Source of the DNA: Thermomicrobiales bacterium
GTDB taxonomy: Bacteria > Chloroflexota > Chloroflexia > Thermomicrobiales > UBA6265
Assembly (NCBI GenBank): GCA_025928535.1
Contig: JAICJJ010000082.1
Location: 1 to 8,694 of the forward strand
Direction: 5' to 3'
DNA: 8,694 nucleotides
In this document: one piece after another, positions 1 through 6,797 of the stretch
Layout: the number at the start of each line of letters is the position of its first letter
How positions within the stretch are numbered: the stretch's first letter is position 1
The notes under the pieces: generated by a model
What the model was told of the DNA's origin: nothing
Databases searched by the model: none
What the model saw: the letters and a program-made list of their open reading frames with translations, nothing else
Program-made: the position numbers and the translations under genes

Positions 1-1634
1 GGATTCTCCTGACGGCATTGGCGCGGTTGACGCACGGCGCGGTCGAGGCAACCACCGGTTCGCTGCGATCGAGCCTGCACCCCGCGATCGACGCCGTCAC
101 GCACGTCGTCACCCGACCGTTGGGTCAGCGCGGCTTCCCCGGTTGGCGGCGTCCACCAATCGATCCAGCGCTGGAGACGACGCTCATCGTCGGGGCCGGG
201 GAAGGCGGCAAATTGCTCGCACGCGAGTTGTGCCGCAACGCCGACTGGGGCTACCGGCCGGTCGCCTTCATCGACGACGATCCGAAAAAGGTCGGGACAC
301 GGATCCAGGGATTGCCGGTGCGCGGGAACACGCAGGCGATTCCTGAACTCGTCCAACGCGATGCGGTCGACGTCGTCATCATCGCGATCCCGTCGGGCAC
401 CGGCGTCGCCATGGCGCGGATACGGGAGCGAGCGCGCGCATCGAGCGCCCGCGTCCTGACGATGCCGCATATCGGCGAGTTGCTGCGGGGCGAAGCGTCG
501 AACCGGAAGCCGAACGATTTCGATCTGGTCGACGTGCTCGGGCGGCCGTCGGTCGGTCACGACGAGACGCGCTGCCGGCGCTTCATCGCCGGCCGGCGGG
601 TGCTCATCACTGGCGCCGCCGGCTCGATCGGCCAGGAGGTGACGCGGCAAGCGGCCCAACTCGGAGCCAGCCGGGTGATCGCCCTCGACATCAATGAGAC
701 TGGGCTGTTCGATCTGCAACAGGAGGTCGCCGTCGCGAGCAGCGGCACCGACTTCAGGCCGGTCCTGGCCTCCGTCACCAACCCCGCTCGTCTGGCCGCC
801 GTCTTCGCCCAGCATCGACCGGACATCGTCTTCCACGTCGCGGCCTACAAGCATGTGCCGTTGATGGAGGAGCATCCGAGCGAAGCCTTTATGGCCAACG
901 TCGTCGGCACCTATGAGACGGCGCAAGCGGCGGCGCGCTTCGGCGTCGAACGCTTCGTGTCCGTCTCGACCGACAAGGCGGTCCGGCCCTCCAGCGTGAT
1001 GGGCGCCTCGAAGCGCGTCGCCGAACTCGCCATCCATGCCGTCGCTCGCGAAACGGGGCTGTCCGCATGCAGCGTCCGTTTCGGCAATGTGCTGGGAAGC
1101 CGCGGCAGCGTGATGCTGACGTTCAAACGGCAAATCGACGCCGGCGGCCCGGTGACCGTGACGGATTCGGCGATGAAGCGATATTTCATGACCATCCCGG
1201 AAGCGGCAAGCCTGATTATCGAAGCGGGCGTGCTCGGCGACCGCGACGCCATCTACCTGCTCGACATGGGCGAGGAAGTGTCCATCCTCGAAGTCGCGAT
1301 GCGGATGATCCGCCTGCGCGGGCTACGGGTCGGCAAAGACATCGAAATCGCGATCACCGGCCCGCGTCCGGGCGAAAAACTTCAGGAGGAACTCCGGCTC
1401 GGCGACGAGATGGTTCTCTCCACCGCGCATCCAAAGATCACCGCCATCGTCGAGCCGACCTTCGCCGGCATGCACGCAATCGACCTCGACGACGAAATCC
1501 GAACCATCGCGCAGGCGGCGACGTCAGGCGATGACGCGACCACGCGGGACAGCCTCTTCCGCCTGGTCGACGCGGCCGGCGGCGGCCTCTTCGCGTCGCT
1601 CGACGTCGCCGACCTGGCAATGACGGCGCAATGA
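1..1634 (+). CDS. CapD/PglF/WbpM-family nucleoside-diphosphate-sugar 4,6-dehydratase, 5'-truncated by window edge
   Basis: The frame is open from base 3 to the TGA at 1632-1634. A TTG at 18 is the first possible start, but it has no ribosome binding site and the frame continues upstream. The family normally carries about four N-terminal membrane helices, which are missing here, so the gene almost certainly begins outside the window. Counting from the TTG at 18, a first nucleotide-binding domain shows GAGEGG (59-64), followed by the linker LVDVLGRPSV (170-179). The catalytic SDR domain has TGAAGSIG (198-205), AAYKHVPLME (275-284), STDK (317-320) and RPGEKLQEEL (450-459). Met328 and Lys332 (MGASK) stand where classical SDRs have YxxxK; Met there is typical of the large membrane-bound members. 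Known family members act at the inner membrane and convert UDP-GlcNAc to UDP-4-keto-6-deoxy-GlcNAc. That substrate is inferred here. The adjoining aminotransferase supports a role in amino-sugar synthesis. Confidence 0.92.
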   Translation, partial: ILLTALARLTHGAVEATTGSLRSSLHPAIDAVTHVVTRPLGQRGFPGWRRPPIDPALETTLIVGAGEGGKLLARELCRNADWGYRPVAFIDDDPKKVGTRIQGLPVRGNTQAIPELVQRDAVDVVIIAIPSGTGVAMARIRERARASSARVLTMPHIGELLRGEASNRKPNDFDLVDVLGRPSVGHDETRCRRFIAGRRVLITGAAGSIGQEVTRQAAQLGASRVIALDINETGLFDLQQEVAVASSGTDFRPVLASVTNPARLAAVFAQHRPDIVFHVAAYKHVPLMEEHPSEAFMANVVGTYETAQAAARFGVERFVSVSTDKAVRPSSVMGASKRVAELAIHAVARETGLSACSVRFGNVLGSRGSVMLTFKRQIDAGGPVTVTDSAMKRYFMTIPEAASLIIEAGVLGDRDAIYLLDMGEEVSILEVAMRMIRLRGLRVGKDIEIAITGPRPGEKLQEELRLGDEMVLSTAHPKITAIVEPTFAGMHAIDLDDEIRTIAQAATSGDDATTRDSLFRLVDAAGGGLFASLDVADLAMTAQ

Positions 1635-1663
1635 TCGCGGCCGAGCGTGGCCGAGCCGCATAC

Positions 1664-1670
1664 AGGAGGA
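1664..1670 (+). promoter_or_regulatory. Shine-Dalgarno site deciding the aminotransferase start
   Basis: AGGAGGA is a near-perfect match to the anti-Shine-Dalgarno complement, with 8 bases between it and the ATG at 1679. It argues for that start over the in-frame ATG at 1631, which overlaps the preceding stop codon and has no comparable purine-rich motif before it. Confidence 0.75.
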
Positions 1671-1678
1671 AGGTGTTG

Positions 1679-2836
1679 ATGAACGCCGCCGTAACCGCAA
1701 GCGCGATGCGCATTCCGTTGTCGCAGCCGTCGATCGACGATGACGACATCGCGGCCGTCCTCAGCGTGCTGCGGACGCCGTCGTTGAGCATGGGTCCGCA
1801 GGTCGCCGCATTCGAATCCGCCGTCGCCGCCTACATCGGCGCGGCTGAAGCGGTCGCCGTCAACAGCGGCACCAGCGGTCTCCATCTGGCGTTGGCCGCG
1901 ATTGGCGTCGGCCCGGGCGACGAAGTGATCACCACCCCGTTCAGTTTCGTCGCGTCCGCCAATTGCATGCTGTATCAAGGGGCGACGCCGGTGTTCGCCG
2001 ACATCGACGCCGCAACCCTCAATATCGATCCGGCGCGCGTCGAAGCGCGCGTCACGGCGCGGACGCGCGCCATTCTGGCCGTCGATGTCTTCGGCCAGCC
2101 GGCTCCGATCGAGGCATTGAACGCCATCGCCGATCGCCACGGTCTGACCGTCATCCAGGACGCCTGCGAAGCGATCGGCGCCGAGCGCCACGGCCGCCGC
2201 GTCGGCACGCAAGCGCAGGCGGCGGTCTTCGCCTTCTATCCGAACAAGCAGATGACCACCGGCGAGGGCGGCGTCGTCGTGACCGACGACGCGGCGTTGG
2301 GACGCGTGCTGCGCAGCCTTTGCAATCAGGGGCGCGACGACAACGGCACATGGATGAACCATGTGCGACTCGGTTACAACTACCGCCTCGACGAAATGAG
2401 CGCCGCGCTCGGGCAGTCGCAATTGCGCCGGCTCGATGCGATGCTCGACCGTCGAAACCGCGTCGCCGCCTGGTACGCCGAGCGCCTCGGCGAGTTGGAC
2501 GGCGTGCAGGCTCCATGGGTCGCGCCGGAGACGACGCGCATGAGCTGGTTCGTCTACGTGATCCGGCTCGACGAACGGATCGACCGCGCGCGGCTGATGG
2601 CGGCGTTGGCGGCCGATGGCGTGCCGAGCCGGCCGTACTTCGTGCCGATCCACCTGCAGCCGCTCTATCGCGAACGGTTCGGCTGCCGCCTCGGCGCCTT
2701 CCCAGTGACCGAGCGAATCGCGCGAACGACGCTGGCGCTGCCGTTCTTTACCGACATGACGGAAGAGCAGGTGGACTACGTCTGCGCCCGCCTCGCGGCG
2801 CGGCTCGCCGACGCGGTCGCGCGTCACGCTGCGTGA
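1679..2836 (+). CDS. DegT/DnrJ/EryC1/StrS-family PLP-dependent sugar aminotransferase
   Basis: This 385-residue protein belongs to the sugar aminotransferases that aminate a keto-sugar nucleotide, usually with glutamate as donor, in the cytoplasm. Counting from the ATG at 1679, SGTSG (63-67) is the phosphate-binding loop, VIQDACEAIG (158-167) supplies the PLP-ring aspartate (Asp161), and FYPNKQMTTGEGG (186-198) contains the Schiff-base lysine Lys190. The conserved LGYNYRLDEMSAALG block follows. The length is normal for the family. The ATG at 1679 is chosen because AGGAGGA lies 8 bases upstream and the protein then begins close to the conserved RIPLSQPSI block. An in-frame ATG at 1631 overlaps the dehydratase stop (ATGA) and would add 16 unconserved residues. 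Next to a PglF-like dehydratase it most likely makes a UDP-4-amino-4,6-dideoxy-HexNAc, like PglE. A perosamine-type substrate cannot be excluded from sequence alone. Confidence 0.93.
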   Translation: MNAAVTASAMRIPLSQPSIDDDDIAAVLSVLRTPSLSMGPQVAAFESAVAAYIGAAEAVAVNSGTSGLHLALAAIGVGPGDEVITTPFSFVASANCMLYQGATPVFADIDAATLNIDPARVEARVTARTRAILAVDVFGQPAPIEALNAIADRHGLTVIQDACEAIGAERHGRRVGTQAQAAVFAFYPNKQMTTGEGGVVVTDDAALGRVLRSLCNQGRDDNGTWMNHVRLGYNYRLDEMSAALGQSQLRRLDAMLDRRNRVAAWYAERLGELDGVQAPWVAPETTRMSWFVYVIRLDERIDRARLMAALAADGVPSRPYFVPIHLQPLYRERFGCRLGAFPVTERIARTTLALPFFTDMTEEQVDYVCARLAARLADAVARHAA

Positions 2837-2877
2837 TGGCTTCCATCGGCGCGCGATCGTTGCAGTAAGGAGCGGAC

Positions 2878-3822
2878 ATGTTGCTCGTCACCGGCGGCGC
2901 CGGCTTCATCGGATCGCACCTCGTTCGCCGCCTCGTCGACGAAGGCGCGGCGGTGCGGGCGCTCGACGATTTCTCGAGCGGCAAACCGGAAAATCTGGCG
3001 GACGTGCGCGGGCGAATCGATCTGGTCGAAGGAGATTTGCGCGACGAAGCGACGGTGCGCCGGGCGATGCGCGATGTCCGCGTCGTTTTTCACCTCGGCG
3101 CCGTGCCGTCGGTCACGCGCTCGTTCGTCGACCCGCACACGACCCTCGATGTCAATATCGGCGGCACGCTCAATGTCCTGCGCGCGGCGCAGGCGAGCGG
3201 GCGGCCTCGCGTCGTGCTCGCCTCGTCGGCGGCGGTCTACGGCGACCGGCCGGAGTCGCCGAAGACAGAAACCCTCACGCCGAATCCCCTGTCGCCATAC
3301 GCGATTTCCAAACTCGCGGGCGAACAACTCTGCGCGGTCTGGACGGAGGCGTACGGAATCGAGACGGTTTCGTTGCGGTATTTCAATGTGTTCGGGCCGC
3401 GTCAGGACCCGGCGTCGCACTACGCGGCGGCGATCCCGAAATTCCTGCAGGCGCTAACGGAGGGCGCCGAACCGGTCGTCTACGGCGATGGCGAGCAGAC
3501 CCGCGATTTCGTCCATGTCGACGATGTCGTCGATGCGAACCTGCGCGCGGCCACCGCGCCGAGCGTGGCCGGGCGCGTCTTCAATATCGCCACCGGTCGC
3601 GCGGTGTCGGTGAATGCCGTTCTCTCGCTGATGGCGAGCCGCCTTGGTGTGGCGGCCCGACCGCGCCATGAGCCGGCGCGAGCGGGCGAAGTTCGACATT
3701 CGCTGGCGGACATCTCGGCCGCGCGCGACGCGCTCGGCTACCGAGGCGACATTTCCTTCGCCGAGGGGCTGGAGCGCACGATCGCGGCGCGGCCGTCGCG
3801 CCTGGCGGCGGCAGGCCGATGA
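2878..3822 (+). CDS. NAD-dependent 4-epimerase of the GalE/WbpP type (extended SDR), probably acting on UDP-HexNAc
   Basis: This 314-residue extended SDR starts at an ATG preceded by AAGGAG (2867-2872, spacing 5). GGAGFIGSH (6-14) binds NAD. The catalytic triad is visible as Ser117 in ASSAAVYG, Tyr141 in PYAISK and Lys145. The block LRYFNVFGPRQDP (166-178) followed by YAAAIPKF (182-189) and the segment EVRHSLADIS (271-280) closely resemble WbpP, the UDP-GlcNAc 4-epimerase of Pseudomonas O-antigen synthesis. Ser275 aligns, by my reading, with WbpP Ser306 and E. coli GalE Tyr299. A small residue there is known to admit N-acetylated substrates. The protein lacks the N-terminal extension of WbpP. 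The likely reaction is cytoplasmic UDP-GlcNAc/UDP-GalNAc interconversion, with UDP-Glc/UDP-Gal as the alternative. The gene lies 41 bases after the aminotransferase, in the same direction. Confidence 0.92.
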   Translation: MLLVTGGAGFIGSHLVRRLVDEGAAVRALDDFSSGKPENLADVRGRIDLVEGDLRDEATVRRAMRDVRVVFHLGAVPSVTRSFVDPHTTLDVNIGGTLNVLRAAQASGRPRVVLASSAAVYGDRPESPKTETLTPNPLSPYAISKLAGEQLCAVWTEAYGIETVSLRYFNVFGPRQDPASHYAAAIPKFLQALTEGAEPVVYGDGEQTRDFVHVDDVVDANLRAATAPSVAGRVFNIATGRAVSVNAVLSLMASRLGVAARPRHEPARAGEVRHSLADISAARDALGYRGDISFAEGLERTIAARPSRLAAAGR

Positions 3823-3842
3823 GTCAGTCTCGGACTGCTGAC
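3823..3842 (+). promoter_or_regulatory. Hairpin filling the epimerase-flippase spacer
   Basis: The 22-base spacer holds CAGTC (3825-3829), loop TCG (3830-3832) and GACTG (3833-3837), a perfect 5-bp stem. An alternative outer pairing, GTCAG (3823-3827) with CTGAC (3838-3842), is also possible. The structure occupies the place where a ribosome binding site for the ATG at 3845 would be expected, and no purine-rich site is seen there. No T-tract follows, so it does not look like an intrinsic terminator. A role in limiting flippase translation is inference only; a stem this short can occur by chance. Confidence 0.3.
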
Positions 3843-3844
3843 CG

Positions 3845-5200
3845 ATGATCGACCTGGCCGCCGCGATGCCGGCCGCGTTGCGGCCGCGGGCCGAGCGTCT
3901 CCTCACCAGCGTCAGCGCCGATCCGCTGCGCGTCCGCTTCGTGTCGAACGCGTTCTGGTCGGTCGTCGGGGCCATGCTCTCGCGAACGCTGCCGATTGTG
4001 GCTTCGCTGTTCGTCGCGCGGCTCCTCGGCGTGGCGACATTCGGCGAACTCGGCATCATCCAGAACACCATCACCTTGTTCACCGTGGTCGGCGGCCTCG
4101 GGCTCGGCGTGACGGCGACGAAATTCGTGGCCGAGCACCGGGCCACCTCCCTGGAGCGCGCCGGGCAGATCGCCGGGCTATCGCTGGCCCTCGGTGCGGC
4201 GGCCGGGCTGCTGACGGCGCTGGCCTTCGCCGCCATGGCGCCCTGGCTGGCGGCGCGCGTCTTCGCCGCGCCGGCGATGGCGTTCGAATTGCGAATCGCC
4301 GCTGTGCTGCTCTTTTTCGGCGCGCTGAACGGGACTCAACTTGGCGTCTTGATGGGACTCGAAGCATTTCGGGGCAGCGCCAAGGTCGGCGCAATCGAAG
4401 GCGTTTCTGACGCCGTCCTGCTGGTGGCGGGCGTGGCCTGGGCCGGCCTGGCCGGCGGCGTCGCCGCCTGGGCGGCCGGCGAAGCAATCAGCGCCGGGCT
4501 CTATTGGCGGTTGATCGAGCGCGAATCGCGCAAGATCGGCATGCCGGTGGGGCGCGGAACATGGCGCGAGCATCTTGGCGAGGTGCTTCGGTTCAGCATT
4601 CCCGCCCTGCTCGCCGGGCTGGCGACCATGCCGGCGATGTGGGCCGCCAATCTCTTCCTCGTCAACCGCCCGGGCGGCTACGTCGAGATGGGGCTGTTTT
4701 CCGCGGCGAGCCGGTGGTATTACGCGATCCTCTTCGTGCCGACGGCCGTCGCCAGCATCGTGTTGCCAATGCTGGCGAATCTCCACGCGACGGGCGACCC
4801 GGCCGCATTTCGGTCCGTGTTTCGCGCCAATCTCATGCTGAGCATCGCCTGCACGGCCGTGCCGGGGGCGGCGTTGGTCGCCTTTGCCTGGCCGGTCATG
4901 GCGCTTTATGGGCGGACGTACGCCGTCGGCTGGCCGGTCCTCGCCGTCCTCGCCGTCGGCGCCGTGCCGACGGCTTTGAACACCGTTTTGGGTCAGGCGA
5001 TCGTCAGCGTCGGCTCGATCGGATGGCGGCTCGCGTTCGACCTCCTGCTCGCCGCCACGTTGGTCGGCGTCGCCTGGCGGCTGATTCCGGCTTGGGGCGC
5101 CACCGGGCTTGCCCTGGCGTACCTTGGCGCCTTTTCGATCACGAGCGTCGGTCTGGCTTTGTTCCTCGGAGTCCAAACTCGGAGGAGCGGCGATGGATGA
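3845..5200 (+). CDS. wzx: Wzx-like polysaccharide flippase (lipid-linked oligosaccharide translocase)
   Basis: This 451-residue, highly hydrophobic protein has about 12-14 likely membrane helices, for example near residues 36-60, 76-92, 108-132, 148-172, 187-216, 249-273, 290-312, 328-354, 363-388 and 395-442. The opening block, an Asn-Ala-Phe-Trp start of the first helix followed by LPIVASLFVARLLGVATFGELGIIQNT (in part residues 49-74), is characteristic of the polysaccharide-synthesis branch of the MOP exporter superfamily. Such proteins flip undecaprenyl-diphosphate-linked repeat units across the inner membrane. The start at 3845 is the first ATG after an in-frame stop at 3839-3841, but it has no clear ribosome binding site. 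An in-frame ATG at 3866 is an alternative. The 3' end overlaps the polymerase gene by 8 bases. The family assignment is firm; which glycan it carries is unknown. Confidence 0.88.
   Translation: MIDLAAAMPAALRPRAERLLTSVSADPLRVRFVSNAFWSVVGAMLSRTLPIVASLFVARLLGVATFGELGIIQNTITLFTVVGGLGLGVTATKFVAEHRATSLERAGQIAGLSLALGAAAGLLTALAFAAMAPWLAARVFAAPAMAFELRIAAVLLFFGALNGTQLGVLMGLEAFRGSAKVGAIEGVSDAVLLVAGVAWAGLAGGVAAWAAGEAISAGLYWRLIERESRKIGMPVGRGTWREHLGEVLRFSIPALLAGLATMPAMWAANLFLVNRPGGYVEMGLFSAASRWYYAILFVPTAVASIVLPMLANLHATGDPAAFRSVFRANLMLSIACTAVPGAALVAFAWPVMALYGRTYAVGWPVLAVLAVGAVPTALNTVLGQAIVSVGSIGWRLAFDLLLAATLVGVAWRLIPAWGATGLALAYLGAFSITSVGLALFLGVQTRRSGDG
5181..5187 (+). promoter_or_regulatory. Shine-Dalgarno site for the polymerase gene
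   Basis: GGAGGAG lies inside the last codons of the flippase gene, 5 bases before the ATG at 5193. It supports that start over a longer reading frame beginning at 5109, which would overlap the flippase gene by 92 bases and add 28 unhelpful residues. Confidence 0.7.
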
Positions 5201-6797
5201 GCGCTACGCCGTGCGTCCCAATCGGCTGGCGATAGGTTCGCCGGGCGACGGGAACAGTCGCCAGCGCACCGATCGAGGCGATCCGGGAGGGACGCGGAGC
5301 CTGTGGTTGGCGATTGCGCCGATCTACATCGTCACCTTCATTTTCCTCGTCGCGCCCAACAGCCAACGCTTTCCGACGGTCCTCCTCAGCACGTTGACCT
5401 TCTCGACCATGCAAGTGGTTTTTCCGGCATGTCGGCCGATTCGGGCGACGCCGCTTTGCCCGCTCAACTGGGTGACGGCGGCCTTCGCCGTGCAATTGGT
5501 CGTCCTTCCTTTGTACATCAATTTCGCTGGCCCGGCGGCGGGCACATTGCCGCATCTACCCGCTGACGAGTCGATCAACTGGGCGATCTTGCTCGGCGCA
5601 TTGGCCTACGCTTCGTTTTGCGCCACGTACCAGGCGTTGAGCCAGAAGGCTCGGAGCCGCGATCGAACGACCCGCGTGCGGCGGGCCGGCGCCCGCTCCG
5701 GCTGGAGTCCGGATTTGCGCCTGATCGCGCTCTACGCGGGTCTCGGCCTGATCGGGATCTACTTCAGATATGGGGGACTCTCGGATCTGGTCGCCTACTT
5801 CACGCAACCGAACGCAGCGGACTTGATCCCGTCCGACGAGTCGGCGTCGCTGATCGGCGCCGCCTCTTCATTCCTGATGCCGTTCCTCGGATTCGCCCTC
5901 GTGATGCTGTGGTGCCGGTGGATCGATCGGCGCCAGGGGCCCCGCCTGCCGCGCCTGATCGTCGCGCCGGCGATGCTCATTTTCATCATCGGCAGTTACT
6001 ACACGTTCAATTACAACCGCGGCGCGATGGTCGCGCCGGTCATCGCGCTGGCGACCGTCTACTCGACGCGAGTTCGCCGCATTTCCACATTTGCCATTTT
6101 CGCCGCCGGCGCCGCCGGCTTTCTCGTGCTGATGGCGCTCGGAGCCTATCGAACCAGCAATATTGGCCTCGCCGATCTGCTGACGGATCCGTCGGCGCGG
6201 CAAGCGCTGGGCCGGCAACTGAACCTTGACGAAACGTTCCAGGTCTACGGCGGGGCGCCGCAATTCACGGCGTTTGCGCTCGAGTCATCCGACTACGCCC
6301 GCCATCTTTACTGGGGCGCCACACTGGGCGCATCCGTCCTCCTTCCCGTTCCGATTATTGGAAAGCCGTTCCGACCGTACAGTGGCGTGACGATCTACAA
6401 CCAGATGATCTATGGAAACATCACGACGCTGGAGGGGGACCAGATCGTCCCGTTCGCGGCGGAGCTCTTCTTCAATTTTCACCTCTTTGGCGTCGCCATC
6501 GGCTACGCGGCGCTCGCCCTGCTTGTATGGCAGGTTCAGCGCGCCTTCGAACAGGCGCAAAATTCCATCGAGACGTTCATCTGGCAATACACCGGCGTCT
6601 GGAGCACGTTCCTCGTGCAAGGCAGCCTGGCGGTGCTGAGTCAAATCCTCATCTATTTCTTTTGGCCGATCTATCTCTATTTTGCCCTGAAGTTCATCTA
6701 TGGCCGCTTGCACATCAGACAATCGGACGACGGGAAAGCGCGACGGTCGACATCCCTTCGGCGCACAACGACCTCACCGGGAGGGCAAGTCAGATGA
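5193..6797 (+). CDS. wzy: Wzy-like oligosaccharide repeat-unit polymerase
   Basis: This 534-residue membrane protein starts with a polar, probably cytoplasmic tail (1-35) and has roughly 11-12 hydrophobic helices, for example near 36-53, 92-112, 130-148, 176-192, 221-241, 255-271, 298-318, 376-392, 420-446 and 470-502. Features seen in repeat-unit polymerases are the NYNRG motif (273-277) after a helix, an arginine in LGAYR (316-320) at the end of the next helix, and a long loop (about 321-415) ahead of a GDQIVPFAAELFFNF segment (415-429). Wzy proteins join repeat units on the periplasmic face of the inner membrane. Their sequences diverge widely, so the call rests on topology, these short motifs and the position directly after the flippase. 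An O-antigen ligase or another membrane glycan enzyme is a less likely alternative. The stop overlaps the next start as ATGA. Confidence 0.78.
   Translation: MDERYAVRPNRLAIGSPGDGNSRQRTDRGDPGGTRSLWLAIAPIYIVTFIFLVAPNSQRFPTVLLSTLTFSTMQVVFPACRPIRATPLCPLNWVTAAFAVQLVVLPLYINFAGPAAGTLPHLPADESINWAILLGALAYASFCATYQALSQKARSRDRTTRVRRAGARSGWSPDLRLIALYAGLGLIGIYFRYGGLSDLVAYFTQPNAADLIPSDESASLIGAASSFLMPFLGFALVMLWCRWIDRRQGPRLPRLIVAPAMLIFIIGSYYTFNYNRGAMVAPVIALATVYSTRVRRISTFAIFAAGAAGFLVLMALGAYRTSNIGLADLLTDPSARQALGRQLNLDETFQVYGGAPQFTAFALESSDYARHLYWGATLGASVLLPVPIIGKPFRPYSGVTIYNQMIYGNITTLEGDQIVPFAAELFFNFHLFGVAIGYAALALLVWQVQRAFEQAQNSIETFIWQYTGVWSTFLVQGSLAVLSQILIYFFWPIYLYFALKFIYGRLHIRQSDDGKARRSTSLRRTTTSPGGQVR
6779..6785 (+). 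promoter_or_regulatory. Shine-Dalgarno site for the GT4 gene
   Basis: GGGAGGG sits in the end of the polymerase gene, 8 bases before the ATG at 6794. It supports the short form beginning MRVCLVGG, which is the usual first beta strand of this glycosyltransferase fold, over a frame that stays open back to 6527. Confidence 0.65.

Noticed and set aside
18..20. TTG at 18 as the true start of the dehydratase
   Set aside because: There is no ribosome binding site, the frame is open to the left edge, and the family's N-terminal membrane segments would be missing.
1382..2827. A 481-codon open frame on the minus strand
   Set aside because: It lies opposite the aminotransferase and the end of the dehydratase, is rich in Arg, His and Asp, and shows no recognisable domain. 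Long antisense frames are expected at this G+C.
3664..3680. Similarity between CGCCATGAGCCGG at 3664 and at 7973
   Set aside because: The match is about 13 bases, in unrelated contexts (inside the epimerase and inside the gap), and does not extend. It is compatible with chance at this composition.
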